This document shows, piece after piece, positions 17,613 to 29,638 of a DNA stretch of 64,000 bases (position 1 is its first letter; each line of letters begins with the position of its first letter). The stretch covers positions 34,787 through 98,786 of the forward strand of contig JABSRU010000014.1 in NCBI GenBank assembly GCA_013214965.1, in the 5' to 3' direction. A program made the position numbers and the translations under genes. Below the pieces are notes generated by a model. It was not told the origin of the DNA and searched no databases. It saw nothing but the letters and a program-made list of their open reading frames with translations. This DNA comes from Gammaproteobacteria bacterium. GTDB lineage: Bacteria > Pseudomonadota > Gammaproteobacteria > Enterobacterales > Psychrobiaceae.

Positions 17613-18938
17613 TTGAATAGAAAGTTCTGGATGTTTAGTTTAATTGCTAGCATGCTGCTGACCCCGTTGGTATTGGCGGCTGAAGCAACAGAAAATAGTG
17701 AACAAAAAATTCAGTTGCTATCAAATCGCTTTCGAGTCGATCAGGCGGTTGAAAAAATCGTCTTTATCATTGATAGAATACCGCAGTCGGCCCCGGTTAT
17801 TTTAATTCAGCCGGACGGTAGCAAACTCTATTCAAATAAACGCCAAAAGAATGTCAAATGGATGGATGGTAACGCAGGTGACATGATTGAGATTGTCAAT
17901 CCTCAAATTGGGCCCTGGCAAATTATTGGCAACATTTTACCCAGTAGTGAAATTCGCTTAGCGACCTCCTTGCAATTGCAAGTTGAGCCTATTCCCCCAT
18001 CGCTATTTATTGGCGAAGAAATAAAGCTAACATCGAGCTTAGTTTTTAATAATAGGTTACTTAAAATTGGCCAAGTGGATGATCTCATCAAACATGAGGT
18101 TTATTTACGCAGTCGGAATGAGGAAGGCCAAGATAACTTTGGTGCGGGTACGTTTATTATCGGTGATTTTGTTGATGATGGTTACGGTCTTGATGAAAAA
18201 TCGGGTGATGGCGTTTTTACCGGCCGTTTAGACCTTAACAAACCCATGGGTAATTATGACTTATTAGTCCGAGTTTCCAATAAAGTATTCGAACGGGAAT
18301 ATAAGCAAGTCTTACTTTTAAGGGCACTACCGATTGCGGTTGATTTATTGAGTGCCGCGATTGGCGATCAATATACTTTGCGTTTTATTATTAACGATAA
18401 GATTGTCGATCCAAATAGCATGATGCTACAAATTAAAGTGACGGATCCCAACAGCACGATTAAGCATCATAGTATTAATGGCATGGCAGCGATTCATTTA
18501 TTTCGATTACCAGAAATTGAAGAAATGGGTCGTTATAAAATTAATATCGATGTTTTTGGAAAAACCGTTGCTGGTCGAGATTTTAAATTCTCATTAAAAC
18601 AAATCAAAGTTAGGCTCAGTGTGTTACCAAAAGCCGTCGCTAAGAAAGCCCTAGCGAAGTTTGATAGTGAACGTGAAACTGCCTTTGAGAAAAAATTAAA
18701 GCGTAAAGCCTTAGCTGAGAAAAGACAGCATAAAAAAGAGAATAGAACCTTAGTCTTTATTGCCATCATGGTTAATGTCATCATCTTGCTGGTTGGTGCA
18801 TTATTGTTGTGGCTATTCTTTAGAACAAAAAAACCAAAATTGAGTAAAGAAGAGAAAGCTAAGCTTAAAGAAGAGCAGGTAAAAGCCAAAGCGGATAAAG
18901 CTCAGGCTAAAAAAGATAAGAAAGCTGATAAGAAATAA
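17613..18938 (+). CDS. TIGR03503-type periplasm/membrane protein
   Basis: A 441-residue protein with a signal peptide (about 1-22, ending in ALA-like VLAA), a long beta-rich extracytoplasmic region (DGVFTGRLDLNKPMGNYDLLVRV), one transmembrane helix near 388-410 and a Lys-rich cytoplasmic tail. This layout is that of the uncharacterised TIGR03503 family of Shewanella and Vibrio. The start is TTG at 17613 behind CGGAGAA; no ATG competes. The function is unknown. Confidence 0.75.
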   Translation: MNRKFWMFSLIASMLLTPLVLAAEATENSEQKIQLLSNRFRVDQAVEKIVFIIDRIPQSAPVILIQPDGSKLYSNKRQKNVKWMDGNAGDMIEIVNPQIGPWQIIGNILPSSEIRLATSLQLQVEPIPPSLFIGEEIKLTSSLVFNNRLLKIGQVDDLIKHEVYLRSRNEEGQDNFGAGTFIIGDFVDDGYGLDEKSGDGVFTGRLDLNKPMGNYDLLVRVSNKVFEREYKQVLLLRALPIAVDLLSAAIGDQYTLRFIINDKIVDPNSMMLQIKVTDPNSTIKHHSINGMAAIHLFRLPEIEEMGRYKINIDVFGKTVAGRDFKFSLKQIKVRLSVLPKAVAKKALAKFDSERETAFEKKLKRKALAEKRQHKKENRTLVFIAIMVNVIILLVGALLLWLFFRTKKPKLSKEEKAKLKEEQVKAKADKAQAKKDKKADKK

Positions 18939-19037
18939 GTTTAGGGTGTTTTTTCATCGACTTGATCGTGCTTTTTGTTCGATTTGCTGTAAAAGTGCGC
19001 TGTCAGCTAAAAAAACACATTAACGAGCAAAAACATG

Positions 19038-19066
19038 TTGACGAAATACAGGGGGGTACGTATTAT
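19038..19066 (+). promoter_or_regulatory. Promoter of tRNA-Asp
   Basis: TTGACG, a 17-bp spacer and TATTAT, followed by a GC-rich discriminator (CCACTCCGC), as expected for a stringently controlled stable-RNA promoter. The ~80-nt leader holds a hairpin AGTGAAG/CTTCACT (19114-19137). Confidence 0.75.
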
Positions 19067-19151
19067 CCACTCCGCAAACAACGAGACGGGTTGAAAAACA
19101 AGTCTAGTTGCTAAGTGAAGTCTTTAACAGCTTCACTGACATAAACCAAGT

Positions 19152-19228
19152 GGAGCGGTAGTTCAGTTGGTTAGAATACCGGCCTGTCACGCCGGGGGTC
19201 GCGAGTTCGAGTCTCGTCCGTTCCGCCA
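19152..19228 (+). tRNA. tRNA-Asp (GTC)
   Basis: A 77-nt cloverleaf: acceptor GGAGCGG/CCGTTCC, anticodon stem CCGGC/GCCGG with loop CTGTCAC (anticodon GTC), T-loop GTTCGAGTC, encoded CCA. It is transcribed alone and followed by a terminator. Confidence 0.96.
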
Positions 19229-19253
19229 ACACTGTGCATAATGTAAAAAATAC

Positions 19254-19275
19254 CCAGCCTAGCGCTGGTTTTTTT
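19254..19275 (+). terminator. Terminator of tRNA-Asp
   Basis: CCAGC, loop CTAGC, GCTGG followed by seven T, 25 bp after the tRNA. Confidence 0.75.
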
Positions 19276-19440
19276 ATGTCTAAAATTCAAGATGTTACTC
19301 ATTATAAAACATCATACTCGTCACTAATTCCAATTTTTTGTTCCAAATTTTTATCTTAAACTATAATCAAAATAGGGTATGATAATGCCTGCGATATCAC
19401 GTTGAAAAAATACACAATAGTGTATAACAAGGAGTAAGTG

Positions 19441-19731
19441 ATGAATATTCGCCTAACTATTTTTTTGATAGTAAATATTACGTCTTTTCAAGTGCTTGCT
19501 ATTAAAGTTAATTGTCAGTCAGCTGTATTAAATAGCACTAATATCATGAAAAATCAGCTTAATGATCAGACTCATAAACTGCATAAAAAATTAAATGATC
19601 CTAAGTTATTCGCTCGCGGAGTTGCTCGTTGTCAACAGGCTATTCAATCGGCGAAAGGGATTAAGGCGTGGACCTGTCAACAAACCGCTTTAAATATGTC
19701 TGAATTACAGGCATGCCAAAAGCAAACATAA
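19441..19731 (+). CDS. Hypothetical small secreted protein
   Basis: A 96-residue protein with an N-terminal hydrophobic signal-like segment (residues 4-20, ending VLA) and four Cys in the mature part (NCQSAV, RCQQAI, WTCQQT, ACQKQT). The even number of Cys in a periplasmic chain suggests disulfides. I use the ATG at 19441, correctly spaced from GGAG, rather than the GTG just before it. It lies 15 bp before the DUF2789-like gene and may be co-transcribed. I recognise no family. Confidence 0.65.
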   Translation: MNIRLTIFLIVNITSFQVLAIKVNCQSAVLNSTNIMKNQLNDQTHKLHKKLNDPKLFARGVARCQQAIQSAKGIKAWTCQQTALNMSELQACQKQT

Positions 19732-19746
19732 TGAAAGGGAGAAAAA

Positions 19747-19980
19747 ATGGATACGAGTAATCATAACCAAATGGCCACTTTATTTGCGCAACTGGGCTTA
19801 GCAAGCGATAGTGCTGACATTACAAAATTTTTACAACAACATCGCTTAACCGATAATCAACGGATTGAACAAGCTGATTATTGGACCCCAGCCCAAGCGG
19901 CATTTTTACAAGAGGCGATTGCGCAAGATTCTGATTGGGCTGAGTTGGTTGATCATTTAGATGCTATGTTAAGGCATTAG
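19747..19980 (+). CDS. DUF2789-family protein
   Basis: A 77-residue protein opening MDTSNHNQMATLFAQLGL and containing YWTPAQAAFLQEAIAQDSDWAELVD, the hallmark of DUF2789, a small alpha-helical family of unknown function common in gammaproteobacteria. It has a good ribosome site (AAAGGGAG). Confidence 0.85.
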   Translation: MDTSNHNQMATLFAQLGLASDSADITKFLQQHRLTDNQRIEQADYWTPAQAAFLQEAIAQDSDWAELVDHLDAMLRH

Positions 19981-20040
19981 TGATCTGGTCCTAAAATAGA
20001 GGTATGATTTAGCATTATTTTTACCAATGTTGGAATATTA

Positions 20041-20700
20041 ATGACTGCTAAATTTATACCCGTACTTTGCCTGCTATTTTTACTTAGCGCTTGCTCAAAA
20101 CCAGTGCCAGATGTTGCCATTAGTGAACTCGATGCTTTCATTAGTGAGCAAAAAATTGATAAGAGTGATCCTGATTGGAAAACAAAATTAGTTAAGCCAC
20201 CCAAAGTTGCGTTTAAACCTCTGGTGCAATACTTTTGGGATCTGGTCACGAATAAAGGCACCATGTCGATTAAACTGTTGAGTCTTGATGCACCAATGCA
20301 CGTTTCAAGTACTATTTATTTAACCCGTTTGGGTTTTTATGATGACATTATCTTTCATCGGGTGATCCCAGGCTTTATGGCGCAAGGCGGCGATCCTAAA
20401 GGGACTGGTGCTGGCGGTCCTGGTTATAAATATGCGGGTGAATACGAAGGTGTCGGATCACATACCAAAGCGGGTATCTTAAGTATGGCAAATGCCGGCC
20501 GTAATACCGACGGTAGTCAGTTTTTTCTGACTTTTAAAGCCACCCCTTTCCTTGATGGCCGTCATACGGTGTTTGGTGAGGTGGTCAGTGGTATGGAGAC
20601 GTTACAAATACTTGAGCAGTTAGGATCACGTTCAGGTAAGACCCAAGAAGAGTTAAAGATTATTACGGCGTCAATTCGTGTTGAACAAATAGAGGAGTAG
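20041..20700 (+). CDS. Cyclophilin-type peptidyl-prolyl isomerase lipoprotein
   Basis: A 219-residue protein. The signal peptide ends in lipobox LSAC (Cys19), so it is a lipoprotein. The cyclophilin domain follows from ~75: IIFHRVIPGFMAQGGDP with the catalytic Arg, then GGPGYKYAGEYE, GSQFFLTFKATPFLDGRHTVFGEV. It probably helps proline isomerisation in the periplasm. The stop is followed after 3 bp by iscX, so they form one unit. Confidence 0.88.
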   Translation: MTAKFIPVLCLLFLLSACSKPVPDVAISELDAFISEQKIDKSDPDWKTKLVKPPKVAFKPLVQYFWDLVTNKGTMSIKLLSLDAPMHVSSTIYLTRLGFYDDIIFHRVIPGFMAQGGDPKGTGAGGPGYKYAGEYEGVGSHTKAGILSMANAGRNTDGSQFFLTFKATPFLDGRHTVFGEVVSGMETLQILEQLGSRSGKTQEELKIITASIRVEQIEE

Positions 20701-20703
20701 CCC

Positions 20704-20904
20704 ATGGGATTACGTTGGACCGATTCATTGGATATTGCTTTGGATTTAATGGAGTTACATCCTGAAGCAGATCCTAAGGCATTACATTTCACTGAGCTAA
20801 TGCAGTGGATATTGGCATTAGAGAACTTTGATGATGACCCCAAACATTGTGGTGAGCGGGTTTTAGAGGCGGTGCAATTAGCCTGGATATCTGAAATGGA
20901 CTAA
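20704..20904 (+). CDS. iscX: IscX (YfhJ) Fe-S assembly accessory protein
   Basis: A 66-residue acidic protein (LRWTDSLDIALDLMELHPEADP ... DDPKHCGERVLEAVQLAWI) of full IscX length. IscX binds iron and IscS and tunes Fe-S cluster assembly. It normally ends the isc operon; here it follows the cyclophilin gene, away from isc. Confidence 0.9.
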   Translation: MGLRWTDSLDIALDLMELHPEADPKALHFTELMQWILALENFDDDPKHCGERVLEAVQLAWISEMD

Positions 20905-20925
20905 GTTGGCTACAGGTTTAAAGAT

Positions 20926-20964
20926 AAAAAAAGTGGATGCTAATTAATTAGCATCCACTTTTTT
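20926..20964. terminator. Bidirectional terminator between iscX and fadE
   Basis: A run of A, GTGGATGC, loop TAATTAATTA, GCATCCAC, then a run of T. The structure is symmetric, so it serves both convergent units. Confidence 0.9.
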
Positions 20965-20981
20965 GCCCCTAGAGAACTGGG

Positions 20982-23408
20982 CTACTTTGCTGTTAACTCC
21001 TCCGGAGCAAAGTCATCGACATTTATCGACGCTAAGCGCCCAATTTCAGTCTTACGAAGGTGTTGTGCTTCTTCCTCACTAATACAGCCTGCTGATAACG
21101 CTTTATCGGCCAACTTATCCAAGAAGATTAACTGCTCTTTTTGTCCGGTGTGCTGTGATATCTTAGCAATAATTGTCTCAGCTTCTAATACATCCAATAA
21201 CGTTTGTTCTTGAACACCAATTGGATTATTTTCCGCGTTAGTAAAGTATTGACCATATCCTAAGCGATCACGGGTTAAACTTGGGGTTTGAATGATCCGA
21301 GCCACTTCTTGATCTAATTCATCGTAAGGCGCAACTAATGTAATACCGGTTGGGTATAACACCCAACGTAGTAGTTTACCGACGATTTTAATCGGGAAAT
21401 TACGTAGTAATTCATCAAGTGCGGTTTGCGCTTTAAATAATGAATCACGCAAGGCCCAATGCACTAATGGTAAGTCACTTTGCTGACGACCTTCATCGTT
21501 AAAGCGTTTTAGTGTCGCAGAACACAGATAAAGCTGGCTTAAAATATCACCTAAGCGAGCTGAAATACGCTCTTTACGCTTTAGCTCGCCGCCGAGACAC
21601 GCCATGGCAATATCTGATAAAAACGCCAAGTTAGCTGAAAAACGGTTCATGTGTTGATAATAACGTTTGGTTTCATCATCAAATGGCGCCGATGAAAAAC
21701 GACTATTGGTAATGCCAAGCCAAAAGCTACGACAGAAATTGCTAATCGCAAAGCCAATATGACCAAATACCGCTTTGTCGAATTGCTCTAAGGCTTCTTT
21801 TTCATCGGATAGTTGCGCCGCGTCTAACTCTGCTAACACGTAAGGATGACAACGAATCGCGCCTTGACCATAAATAATTAATGAACGGGTTAAAATATTC
21901 GCGCCTTCAACGGTAATCGCAATGGGTGCACCTTGATAAGCACGGCCGACGTAGTTGTTAGGACCCAAACAAATACCTTTACCACCGTGGATATCCATCG
22001 CGTCAATCACACAGGTTTGCATCCGTTGGGTTAAGTGGTACTTTACCATTGCAGTGACAACTGATGGTTTCTCACCTAAATCAATGGCGCCGGTAGTCAT
22101 GGTGGTTACGGCTTCCATTAAGTAAGCATTACCCGCAAGACGTGCCAATGGTTCTTCAACACCTTCCATTTTACCAATGGGCAATTTAAATTGACGGCGA
22201 ATGCGACTGTAAGCACCTGTTGCTAGCGCTAACGTTTTGACGCCACCGGTTGAGTTCGATGGCAGGGTAATACCACGGCCAACCGATAAACATTCAACCA
22301 GCATTTGCCAACCGCGTCCAGCCATTGCTGGACCACCAATGATAAAATCAATTGGGAAGAAGATGTCATCGCCTTTAGTCGGACCATTTTGGAAAGGAAC
22401 ATTAAGCGGGAAATGACGACGGCCAATTTCGACCCCTTCAATATCAGTTGGAATAAGCGCACAGGTAATACCTAACTCTTTTTTATCACCGAGCAATCCT
22501 TCCGGATCTTGTAATTTAAAGGCTAGCCCTAACACAGTCGCAATAGGTGCCAGCGTGATATAACGCTTGTTCCAAGTAATCCGCATCCCCAGTACTTCTT
22601 CGCCTTGCCATTGCCCTTTACACACGATACCGTAATCGGGAATAGCACCAGCATCTGAGCCAGCTTCTGGGCTAGTTAATGCAAAACAAGGGATTTCTTG
22701 GCCTTTAGCTAAGCGTGGTAAATAATAGTCTTGCTGTTCTTTTGTGCCGTAGTGCTGAAGTAATTCGCCAGGTCCCAATGAATTAGGTACACCAACGGTT
22801 GATGATAACACCGCACTAACACTGGAAAGCTTTTGCAGTACCCGTGATTGTGCGTAGGCAGAAAACTCTAGACCACCGTATTTTTTCTTGATGATCATCG
22901 CGAAAAAACCATTGTCCTTAAGGTATTGCCATAGCTGGGGGGACAAATCGGCATTCACATGACAGATTTCATGGTCATTAGCCATTGAACAAGCGACTTC
23001 AACGGGACCATCCAAGAACTCTTGTTCACTCGGCGTTAGGCGAGGCGCTGGGTAATTGTGCATCTTTAGCCAGTCTGGTGCGCCTTTAAATAAATCGGCT
23101 TCCCACCACGTGGTACCTGCATCGATTGCTTCTTTTTCGGTTTCGCTCATTTCTGGCATAATCGAGCGATATAATTTTAGTAAATGGGTACTAATATATT
23201 GTTGGCGTAATGAGGCGACATTTATTGGCACCGCAATAATAATAAAAATGATCCAGACAAAATTTGAGACATCACCTATTATCGACAAAAAGACTAGCGC
23301 CGCGACCGCTGCGATAGTAAAAGTTGATAAAGATGCACGTTTATAAGCAAGGAATCCGGTTCCTGCTAGTAGTAGCATTACAAACAAAAGGGTAGTCACG
23401 TTATTCAC
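20982..23408 (-). CDS. fadE: Acyl-CoA dehydrogenase FadE
   Basis: First step of fatty-acid beta-oxidation. The 808-residue long-form enzyme has the length of E. coli FadE: N-terminal membrane segments (~4-20 and ~30-65), then the FAD-binding acyl-CoA dehydrogenase core ([34 protein letters not shown]), substrate and helical domains ([25 protein letters not shown]) and the C-terminal extension typical of FadE. It stands alone. Confidence 0.95.
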   Translation of the reverse strand: MNNVTTLLFVMLLLAGTGFLAYKRASLSTFTIAAVAALVFLSIIGDVSNFVWIIFIIIAVPINVASLRQQYISTHLLKLYRSIMPEMSETEKEAIDAGTTWWEADLFKGAPDWLKMHNYPAPRLTPSEQEFLDGPVEVACSMANDHEICHVNADLSPQLWQYLKDNGFFAMIIKKKYGGLEFSAYAQSRVLQKLSSVSAVLSSTVGVPNSLGPGELLQHYGTKEQQDYYLPRLAKGQEIPCFALTSPEAGSDAGAIPDYGIVCKGQWQGEEVLGMRITWNKRYITLAPIATVLGLAFKLQDPEGLLGDKKELGITCALIPTDIEGVEIGRRHFPLNVPFQNGPTKGDDIFFPIDFIIGGPAMAGRGWQMLVECLSVGRGITLPSNSTGGVKTLALATGAYSRIRRQFKLPIGKMEGVEEPLARLAGNAYLMEAVTTMTTGAIDLGEKPSVVTAMVKYHLTQRMQTCVIDAMDIHGGKGICLGPNNYVGRAYQGAPIAITVEGANILTRSLIIYGQGAIRCHPYVLAELDAAQLSDEKEALEQFDKAVFGHIGFAISNFCRSFWLGITNSRFSSAPFDDETKRYYQHMNRFSANLAFLSDIAMACLGGELKRKERISARLGDILSQLYLCSATLKRFNDEGRQQSDLPLVHWALRDSLFKAQTALDELLRNFPIKIVGKLLRWVLYPTGITLVAPYDELDQEVARIIQTPSLTRDRLGYGQYFTNAENNPIGVQEQTLLDVLEAETIIAKISQHTGQKEQLIFLDKLADKALSAGCISEEEAQHLRKTEIGRLASINVDDFAPEELTAK

Positions 23409-23487
23409 CTTAGTTAAATGGAAAGTTAAACTCTATTGTTATACGAGTTATTAAGAAAGTCACTGTTTAATCGTTAATGGTTAATGG

Positions 23488-24474
23488 TTAATCGCTTTCA
23501 TGATAGGCCTTATTCGCTAAAATAACTGCTCTTTTAGGCGCTGGGTGTCCTTCAATGGTTTTGGTTGGATCGTTAGGATCTAAAAAATCACTCAATGATT
23601 CAAACTCCATCCATTTAGTTGACCGTTGTTCATCTATGGTGGTGACACTGCAATCAACTATTCGGACGTTTTCAAAACCGGCTTTTTCAAGCCACAGGAT
23701 TAACGCCGCAACACTGGGTAAAAACCACACGTTATTCATTTTTCCATAACGACCGCTTGGCACCAATACTTGATTCTCGTCACCATCGATAACTAATGTT
23801 TCAAGCACTAATTCACCACCATCGCGTAATTGATCTTTTAGTGCCATGATATGGTCAATTGGCGAGCGACGGTGATATAAAACCCCCATCGAAAATACCG
23901 TATCGAAAGCTTTTAACGGGGGCAGTGCCTCAATACCTAACGGCAAGAAGTGCGCGCGTTGATCGTTATTGGCTAAATGACGTACTAGTTCGAATTGGAA
24001 CAAGAATAAGGTCGAAGGGTCGATCCCGACCGCTAATTTTGCGCCATCGCCAACCATTCGCCATAAATGATAACCACTGCCACAGCCGACATCTAGAATG
24101 GTGCGATTGGCCATTGGGCTGATATGTTGACGCAGACGCTCCCATTTCCAATCACTGCGCCATTCCGTATCGATCTCAATACCATGAAGATTAAAAGGAC
24201 CTTTACGCCACGGCGCGAATATCGTTAATAGTGATTGTAATTTTTTGATTTCCCCGTTGGCTAGACCGGCACTGGTGTTAATTGAGACCTCGTCACTAAA
24301 ATTAATTTGATCCGCATCGACCGTTGGCAGTTTATTTAACACTTTAAGCCATTTCTCATATTGGCCGTGTTGCTTTTCCTTATGCCAAGCGGCTAATTGT
24401 AAAGGTAATATCTCAAGCCAGTGGCTTAATTGGTTTTTGGCGATTATTTGATAAAAATTACTAAAGTCGATCAT
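23488..24474 (-). CDS. cmoB: tRNA U34 carboxymethyltransferase CmoB
   Basis: Transfers the carboxymethyl group of carboxy-SAM to 5-hydroxyuridine-34 of tRNAs, forming cmo5U. The 328-residue protein has the CmoB-specific N-terminal region with [20 protein letters not shown], then the Rossmann SAM site [15 protein letters not shown], and [12 protein letters not shown]. It lies 5 bp after cmoA in the same unit. Confidence 0.95.
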   Translation of the reverse strand: MIDFSNFYQIIAKNQLSHWLEILPLQLAAWHKEKQHGQYEKWLKVLNKLPTVDADQINFSDEVSINTSAGLANGEIKKLQSLLTIFAPWRKGPFNLHGIEIDTEWRSDWKWERLRQHISPMANRTILDVGCGSGYHLWRMVGDGAKLAVGIDPSTLFLFQFELVRHLANNDQRAHFLPLGIEALPPLKAFDTVFSMGVLYHRRSPIDHIMALKDQLRDGGELVLETLVIDGDENQVLVPSGRYGKMNNVWFLPSVAALILWLEKAGFENVRIVDCSVTTIDEQRSTKWMEFESLSDFLDPNDPTKTIEGHPAPKRAVILANKAYHESD

Positions 24475-24479
24475 CGATA

Positions 24480-25226
<747 letters not shown>

Positions 25227-25407
25227 TTATGGTAAAAGAGCGCTATTTTACGCTAGCATTAACCGTTAGTCTCTCGCTTTGGTCGATTATTTAACGTCAA
25301 TTGCTGGTTTGGTGATATTTATCTACTTCCTAATTTGGCATTTTTCTTTATAATGTTCGCCATTAAAGACAATCGTCCCGTTTGGGCTAACATCAGGAAA
25401 TAGTTAA

Positions 25408-27195
25408 ATGCGCAGTCATTATTGCGGTGAATTAAATCAATCACTAATTGGTCAACAGGTAGAGCTTGTTGGTTGGGTCAAACGTAGTCGCGATTTAGGC
25501 GGTGTTATATTTCTTGATCTTCGTGATCGTGAAGGTATTATTCAAGTCGTTTATGATCCCGATCTTGAAGAAGCATTTGCATTAGCGACGACCTTACGCG
25601 CTGAGTTTTGTGTGTCGATTAAAGGGCTAGTTCGCGCTCGTCCTGAAGGACAAATTAATAAAGACATGAAAACGGGTGAAGTTGAAGTGTTAGGTCAAGA
25701 ATTGGTGATTATTAACCGTTCTGAGCCACTACCATTGACTCTTGACAACCACCAGAACAATTCAGAAGAGCAACGTTTAAAGTATCGTTACTTAGATTTA
25801 CGTCGCCCTGAAATGACTGAACGTTTAATTTTCCGTTCAAAAGTGACTGGTTTTGTTCGTCGTTTCTTAGAAGATAACGGTTTTTTAGATATTGAAACAC
25901 CAATTTTAACGAAAGCAACGCCTGAAGGCGCTCGTGATTATTTAGTCCCGAGTCGTACTCACAAAGGTAAATTTTTTGCCTTGCCACAATCACCACAGTT
26001 GTTTAAGCAATTGTTGATGATGTCGGGCATGGATCGTTATTACCAAATCGTTCGTTGTTTCCGTGATGAAGATTTACGTGCTGATCGTCAGCCTGAATTT
26101 ACTCAAATCGATATTGAAACGTCATTCATGACCTCAACTCAAGTGATGGCTAAAACAGAAGAATTAGTGCGTAATTTGTTTAAAGACATGTTGAATGTGG
26201 ATTTAGGCGATTTTCCAACCATGACTTACGCTGATGCAATGCGTCGTTTTGGTTCTGATAAGCCTGATTTACGTAACCCATTAGAATTAACTGACGTTGC
26301 TGATTTATTAAAAGACGTTGAGTTTAAAGTGTTCTCCGCCCCAGCTAACGATCCTAAAGGTCGTGTTGCGGTGTTATGTGTGCCGGGCGGCGCTAAATTA
26401 AGTCGTAAAAACATTGATGACTACGGTAAGTATGTTGGTATTTACGGTGCTAAAGGCCTAGCATGGATGAAAGTTAATGACATCGATGCTGGCATGGACG
26501 GTTTACAATCGCCAATCTTAAAGTTTTTAAACGAAACTGTTGTCACTGAATTACTAGCACGTTGTAACGCTAAATCAGGTGATATCATCTTATTTGGTGC
26601 TGATACTAATTCAGTAGTGACCGATGCGATGGGCGCATTACGCCTTAAAATTGGTGAAGATCTTGGCTTAACCACTAAAGGCTGGAAGCCGTTATGGGTG
26701 GTTGATTTCCCAATGTTTGAAGAAGTGGAAGGTGGCTTACACGCTATTCACCACCCATTCACTGCACCAGTTAACTTAACGCCTGAAGAGCTAGAAGCTA
26801 ATCCGGTTGCTGCTATTTCAGATGCTTATGATATGGTATTAAACGGTTGTGAGCTTGGTGGCGGTTCGGTTCGTATTCATAACGCACCAATGCAAGCCTC
26901 AGTATTCCGTATTCTTGGGATTAGCGATGAAGAAGCGCAAGAGAAATTTGGTTTCTTACTGGAAGCATTAAAGTTTGGTACGCCTCCACACGCTGGTTTA
27001 GCCTTTGGTTTAGATCGCTTAATCATGTTAATGACGGGCGCAAGCTCAATTCGTGACGTGATGGCATTCCCTAAAACTACCACTGCTGCATGTCCGTTAA
27101 CGAATGCCCCAGGTTTTGCTAATACCGCACAATTAACTGAGCTAAATATTGCATCGTTAATCGTTGACGAAAAAGAGCAAGAACAGCAAGATTAA
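25408..27195 (+). CDS. aspS: Aspartyl-tRNA synthetase
   Basis: A 595-residue class IIb synthetase of the bacterial length. It has an N-terminal OB-fold ([26 protein letters not shown]), motif 2 region [18 protein letters not shown], the bacterial GAD insertion (about 290-420) and motif 3 [13 protein letters not shown]. Codon use is biased towards highly expressed genes. A terminator follows, so ruvC has its own start or relies on read-through. Confidence 0.97.
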   Translation: MRSHYCGELNQSLIGQQVELVGWVKRSRDLGGVIFLDLRDREGIIQVVYDPDLEEAFALATTLRAEFCVSIKGLVRARPEGQINKDMKTGEVEVLGQELVIINRSEPLPLTLDNHQNNSEEQRLKYRYLDLRRPEMTERLIFRSKVTGFVRRFLEDNGFLDIETPILTKATPEGARDYLVPSRTHKGKFFALPQSPQLFKQLLMMSGMDRYYQIVRCFRDEDLRADRQPEFTQIDIETSFMTSTQVMAKTEELVRNLFKDMLNVDLGDFPTMTYADAMRRFGSDKPDLRNPLELTDVADLLKDVEFKVFSAPANDPKGRVAVLCVPGGAKLSRKNIDDYGKYVGIYGAKGLAWMKVNDIDAGMDGLQSPILKFLNETVVTELLARCNAKSGDIILFGADTNSVVTDAMGALRLKIGEDLGLTTKGWKPLWVVDFPMFEEVEGGLHAIHHPFTAPVNLTPEELEANPVAAISDAYDMVLNGCELGGGSVRIHNAPMQASVFRILGISDEEAQEKFGFLLEALKFGTPPHAGLAFGLDRLIMLMTGASSIRDVMAFPKTTTAACPLTNAPGFANTAQLTELNIASLIVDEKEQEQQD

Positions 27196-27212
27196 GTAAT
27201 AGTTATCATGAT

Positions 27213-27240
27213 AAAAAAGCGGGCTAATGCCCGCTTTTTT
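27213..27240 (+). terminator. Terminator after aspS
   Basis: GCGGGC, loop TAAT, GCCCGC and six T, preceded by A's. Confidence 0.9.
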
Positions 27241-27260
27241 AGTTTCAAATAGGAGTGAAT

Positions 27261-27794
27261 TTGAGTATTATTTTAGCAATCGACCCCGGATCTCGGGTGA
27301 CCGGTTACGGTGTTATCAAAAAAACGGGTAATAAACTCAGTTATATTGGTAGTGGTTGCATTCGCATGAGTGGCACTGAATTACCCGGTAAACTAAAACA
27401 AATTTTCGATGGTGTTAGTCAGTTGATTGGCCAATATCATCCCGATGAATTTGCGATTGAACAAGTATTTATGGGAAAAAATGCCGACTCAGCCCTAAAA
27501 CTGGGCCAAGCACGTGGTGCCGCTATTGTGGCGGCTTGTCACCATGACTTACCCGTTAGTGATTACGCAGCAAGGTTAGTTAAACAGGCCGTAGTTGGTA
27601 TTGGCAGTGCAACCAAAGATCAGGTTGGTCATATGGTAACCCAAATCCTTAAACTTCCCGCCAGACCACAAGAAGATGCCGCTGATGCCTTAGCGATTGC
27701 TATTTGTCATGCTCATACCAACCAAAGCCTGATAGCGATGGCGGGGCGTAGCAAATCACGTTCATCGAAAGTGATCCGTGGTCGCTTTCAGTAA
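27261..27794 (+). CDS. ruvC: Holliday junction resolvase RuvC
   Basis: The endonuclease that cuts four-way junctions moved by RuvAB. It is 177 residues with the acidic tetrad in [28 protein letters not shown] and [15 protein letters not shown] start at TTG 27261: the in-frame GTG at 27255 is part of the AGGAG ribosome site itself. It is the first gene of ruvC-ruvA-ruvB. Confidence 0.95.
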   Translation: MSIILAIDPGSRVTGYGVIKKTGNKLSYIGSGCIRMSGTELPGKLKQIFDGVSQLIGQYHPDEFAIEQVFMGKNADSALKLGQARGAAIVAACHHDLPVSDYAARLVKQAVVGIGSATKDQVGHMVTQILKLPARPQEDAADALAIAICHAHTNQSLIAMAGRSKSRSSKVIRGRFQ

Positions 27795-27815
27795 TAAATA
27801 GAAAAGGAATATATT

Positions 27816-28439
27816 TTGATCGGACGATTACGCGGCAATGTCGCAGAAAAACAACCGCCATTTTTATTACTCGACGTTAATGGCGTCGGTTATGAAGTCC
27901 AACTGCCGATGACCAGTTTTTATAAATTGCCTGAAGTTGGCGAAGATGCCACTATTTTTATTCATTTTGTGGTCCGTGAAGACGCGCAGTTATTGTATGG
28001 TTTTGCTAGTAAAATAGAACGTCAGCTCTTTAGAGAAGTGATTAAAGCCAATGGTGTTGGCCCTAAACTGGGTTTGGCTATTTTATCAGGTATGTCTGCC
28101 GTACAATTTGTGCAGTGCGTGATCAATAGCGATACCACTTCACTGATTAAATTACCAGGTATCGGTTTGAAAACCGCCGAGCGTTTAATTATTGAATTAA
28201 AAGATCGACTTAAAAACTTTACCTTGGCGAGCGATACTCCAGCCACCGATGCGATGGCATTCGATAATAGTGTTGAAAATACCTTTGTTGAAACCATTGA
28301 TCATCGCGATGATGCTATTTCTGCGTTACTTGCGTTAGGCTATAAATCAGCGCAAGCGACCAAAAGTGTTAATAAGATCTTTTTACCAGAGATGAACAGC
28401 GAAGCATTGATTAAAGCGGCCCTTAAATCGATGTTATAG
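27816..28439 (+). CDS. ruvA: Holliday junction helicase subunit RuvA
   Basis: A 207-residue junction-binding tetramer subunit: OB domain at the N-terminus (MIGRLRGNV), helix-hairpin-helix pairs ([27 protein letters not shown]), and a C-terminal UBA-like domain that contacts RuvB. It starts with TTG behind AAAAGGAA. It is 21 bp from both neighbours. Confidence 0.96.
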   Translation: MIGRLRGNVAEKQPPFLLLDVNGVGYEVQLPMTSFYKLPEVGEDATIFIHFVVREDAQLLYGFASKIERQLFREVIKANGVGPKLGLAILSGMSAVQFVQCVINSDTTSLIKLPGIGLKTAERLIIELKDRLKNFTLASDTPATDAMAFDNSVENTFVETIDHRDDAISALLALGYKSAQATKSVNKIFLPEMNSEALIKAALKSML

Positions 28440-28460
28440 AACGAGATAAGAGAGAATTAA

Positions 28461-29468
28461 ATGATTGAAGCGGATCGATTAATCCAAGCCGAAGAGATTG
28501 ATGTTGAAGAAAAACATGTCGATCGGGCAATGCGACCACAGATGCTTAAGGATTACACTGGGCAAACTGAGGCCAAAGCGCAACTTGAGATCTTTATTGC
28601 CGCGGCACTAGCCCGTGATGAAGCTCTGGATCATATGTTGGTATACGGCCCTCCTGGTTTGGGTAAAACAACCCTTGCTAACATCGTGGCCAATGAAATG
28701 GGGGTTAATGTTAAGTCGACTTCTGGACCTGTGTTGGAAAAAGCCGGTGATCTTGCCGCCTTGCTAACTAATTTAGAAGAAGGCGATGTTTTATTTATTG
28801 ATGAAATACATCGTTTAAGCCCGGTAGTCGAAGAGATTCTTTATCCAGCGATGGAAGATTATCAGCTCGATATTATGATCGGAGAGGGGCCTGCTGCTCG
28901 CTCGATTAAACTGGATTTACCGGCATTTACCTTAATTGGCGCGACAACTCGTGCTGGCTCCTTAACCTCGCCATTGCGGGCGCGTTTTGGTATTCCACTG
29001 CGGCTTGAGTTTTATACCGTTGATGAACTGACTGAGATTGTAATCCGAAGTGCTGGTCATCTCGAGGTTGAAATTGATCAGCTTGGTGCGGTTGAACTGG
29101 CGCGGCGCTCCCGTGGTACGCCGCGAATAGCTAATCGTTTATTACGACGAGTCCGTGATTTTGCACAAGTTAAATATGACGGTGTTATTACTGAAATAGT
29201 GGCAGCCAAAGCACTTGATTTGTTGAGTGTTGACAACCAAGGTTTTGATTTTATGGATTGTAAGTTGCTACTAACGATTCTTGATAAATTTAATGGTGGA
29301 CCGGTTGGCTTAGATAATTTGGCTGCTGCTATCGGCGAAGATCGCGATACCATTGAAGATGTGATTGAGCCATTTCTGATCCAGCAAGGGTTTATCCAAC
29401 GTACCCATCGCGGGCGGATCGTCACTAAACAAACCTATAGTCATTTTGGCCGTGACTTTGAAGAGTAA
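28461..29468 (+). CDS. ruvB: Holliday junction helicase motor RuvB
   Basis: A 335-residue AAA+ branch-migration motor: Walker [14 protein letters not shown], Walker [12 protein letters not shown], sensor [18 protein letters not shown], and the C-terminal winged helix ([12 protein letters not shown]). It is the last gene of the ruv operon. Confidence 0.97.
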   Translation: MIEADRLIQAEEIDVEEKHVDRAMRPQMLKDYTGQTEAKAQLEIFIAAALARDEALDHMLVYGPPGLGKTTLANIVANEMGVNVKSTSGPVLEKAGDLAALLTNLEEGDVLFIDEIHRLSPVVEEILYPAMEDYQLDIMIGEGPAARSIKLDLPAFTLIGATTRAGSLTSPLRARFGIPLRLEFYTVDELTEIVIRSAGHLEVEIDQLGAVELARRSRGTPRIANRLLRRVRDFAQVKYDGVITEIVAAKALDLLSVDNQGFDFMDCKLLLTILDKFNGGPVGLDNLAAAIGEDRDTIEDVIEPFLIQQGFIQRTHRGRIVTKQTYSHFGRDFEE

Positions 29469-29498
29469 TATCAAGGACTAAAGTTAGAATAAAAAAAA

Positions 29499-29522
29499 GC
29501 CCATTCTATGTTGAATGGGCTG
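29499..29522. terminator. Hairpin after ruvB
   Basis: AGCCCATTC, loop TATGTT, GAATGGGCT. An A-run lies on the left, but there is no T-run on the right, so it is a weak terminator for ruvB. Confidence 0.55.
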
Positions 29523-29579
29523 AATGCAATCTTGCGATTGACAAAAAAGTTAAGTAACAAGTAAACAGAGAGACAACTA

Positions 29580-29638
29580 ATACTAATCTGATTAAATGAC
29601 TGCGCACAACAAGATCACAAACTTAATCAAATTGGTAT
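29580..29638 (-). repeat. MITE-like repeat, copy C (short, reversed)
   Basis: A 59-bp copy in reverse orientation. Read on the minus strand it starts ATACCAATTTGATTAAG and matches the left ~35 bp of copy A, then jumps to the opposite terminal repeat (ATCAGATTAGTAT). It is an internally deleted relative of copies A and B. Confidence 0.7.

Noticed and set aside
23409..23487. FadR or PsrA operator upstream of fadE
   Set aside because: AACTCTATTGTTATACGAGTT is only weakly symmetric and fits neither consensus well; the tandem TTAATGG there is low-complexity.
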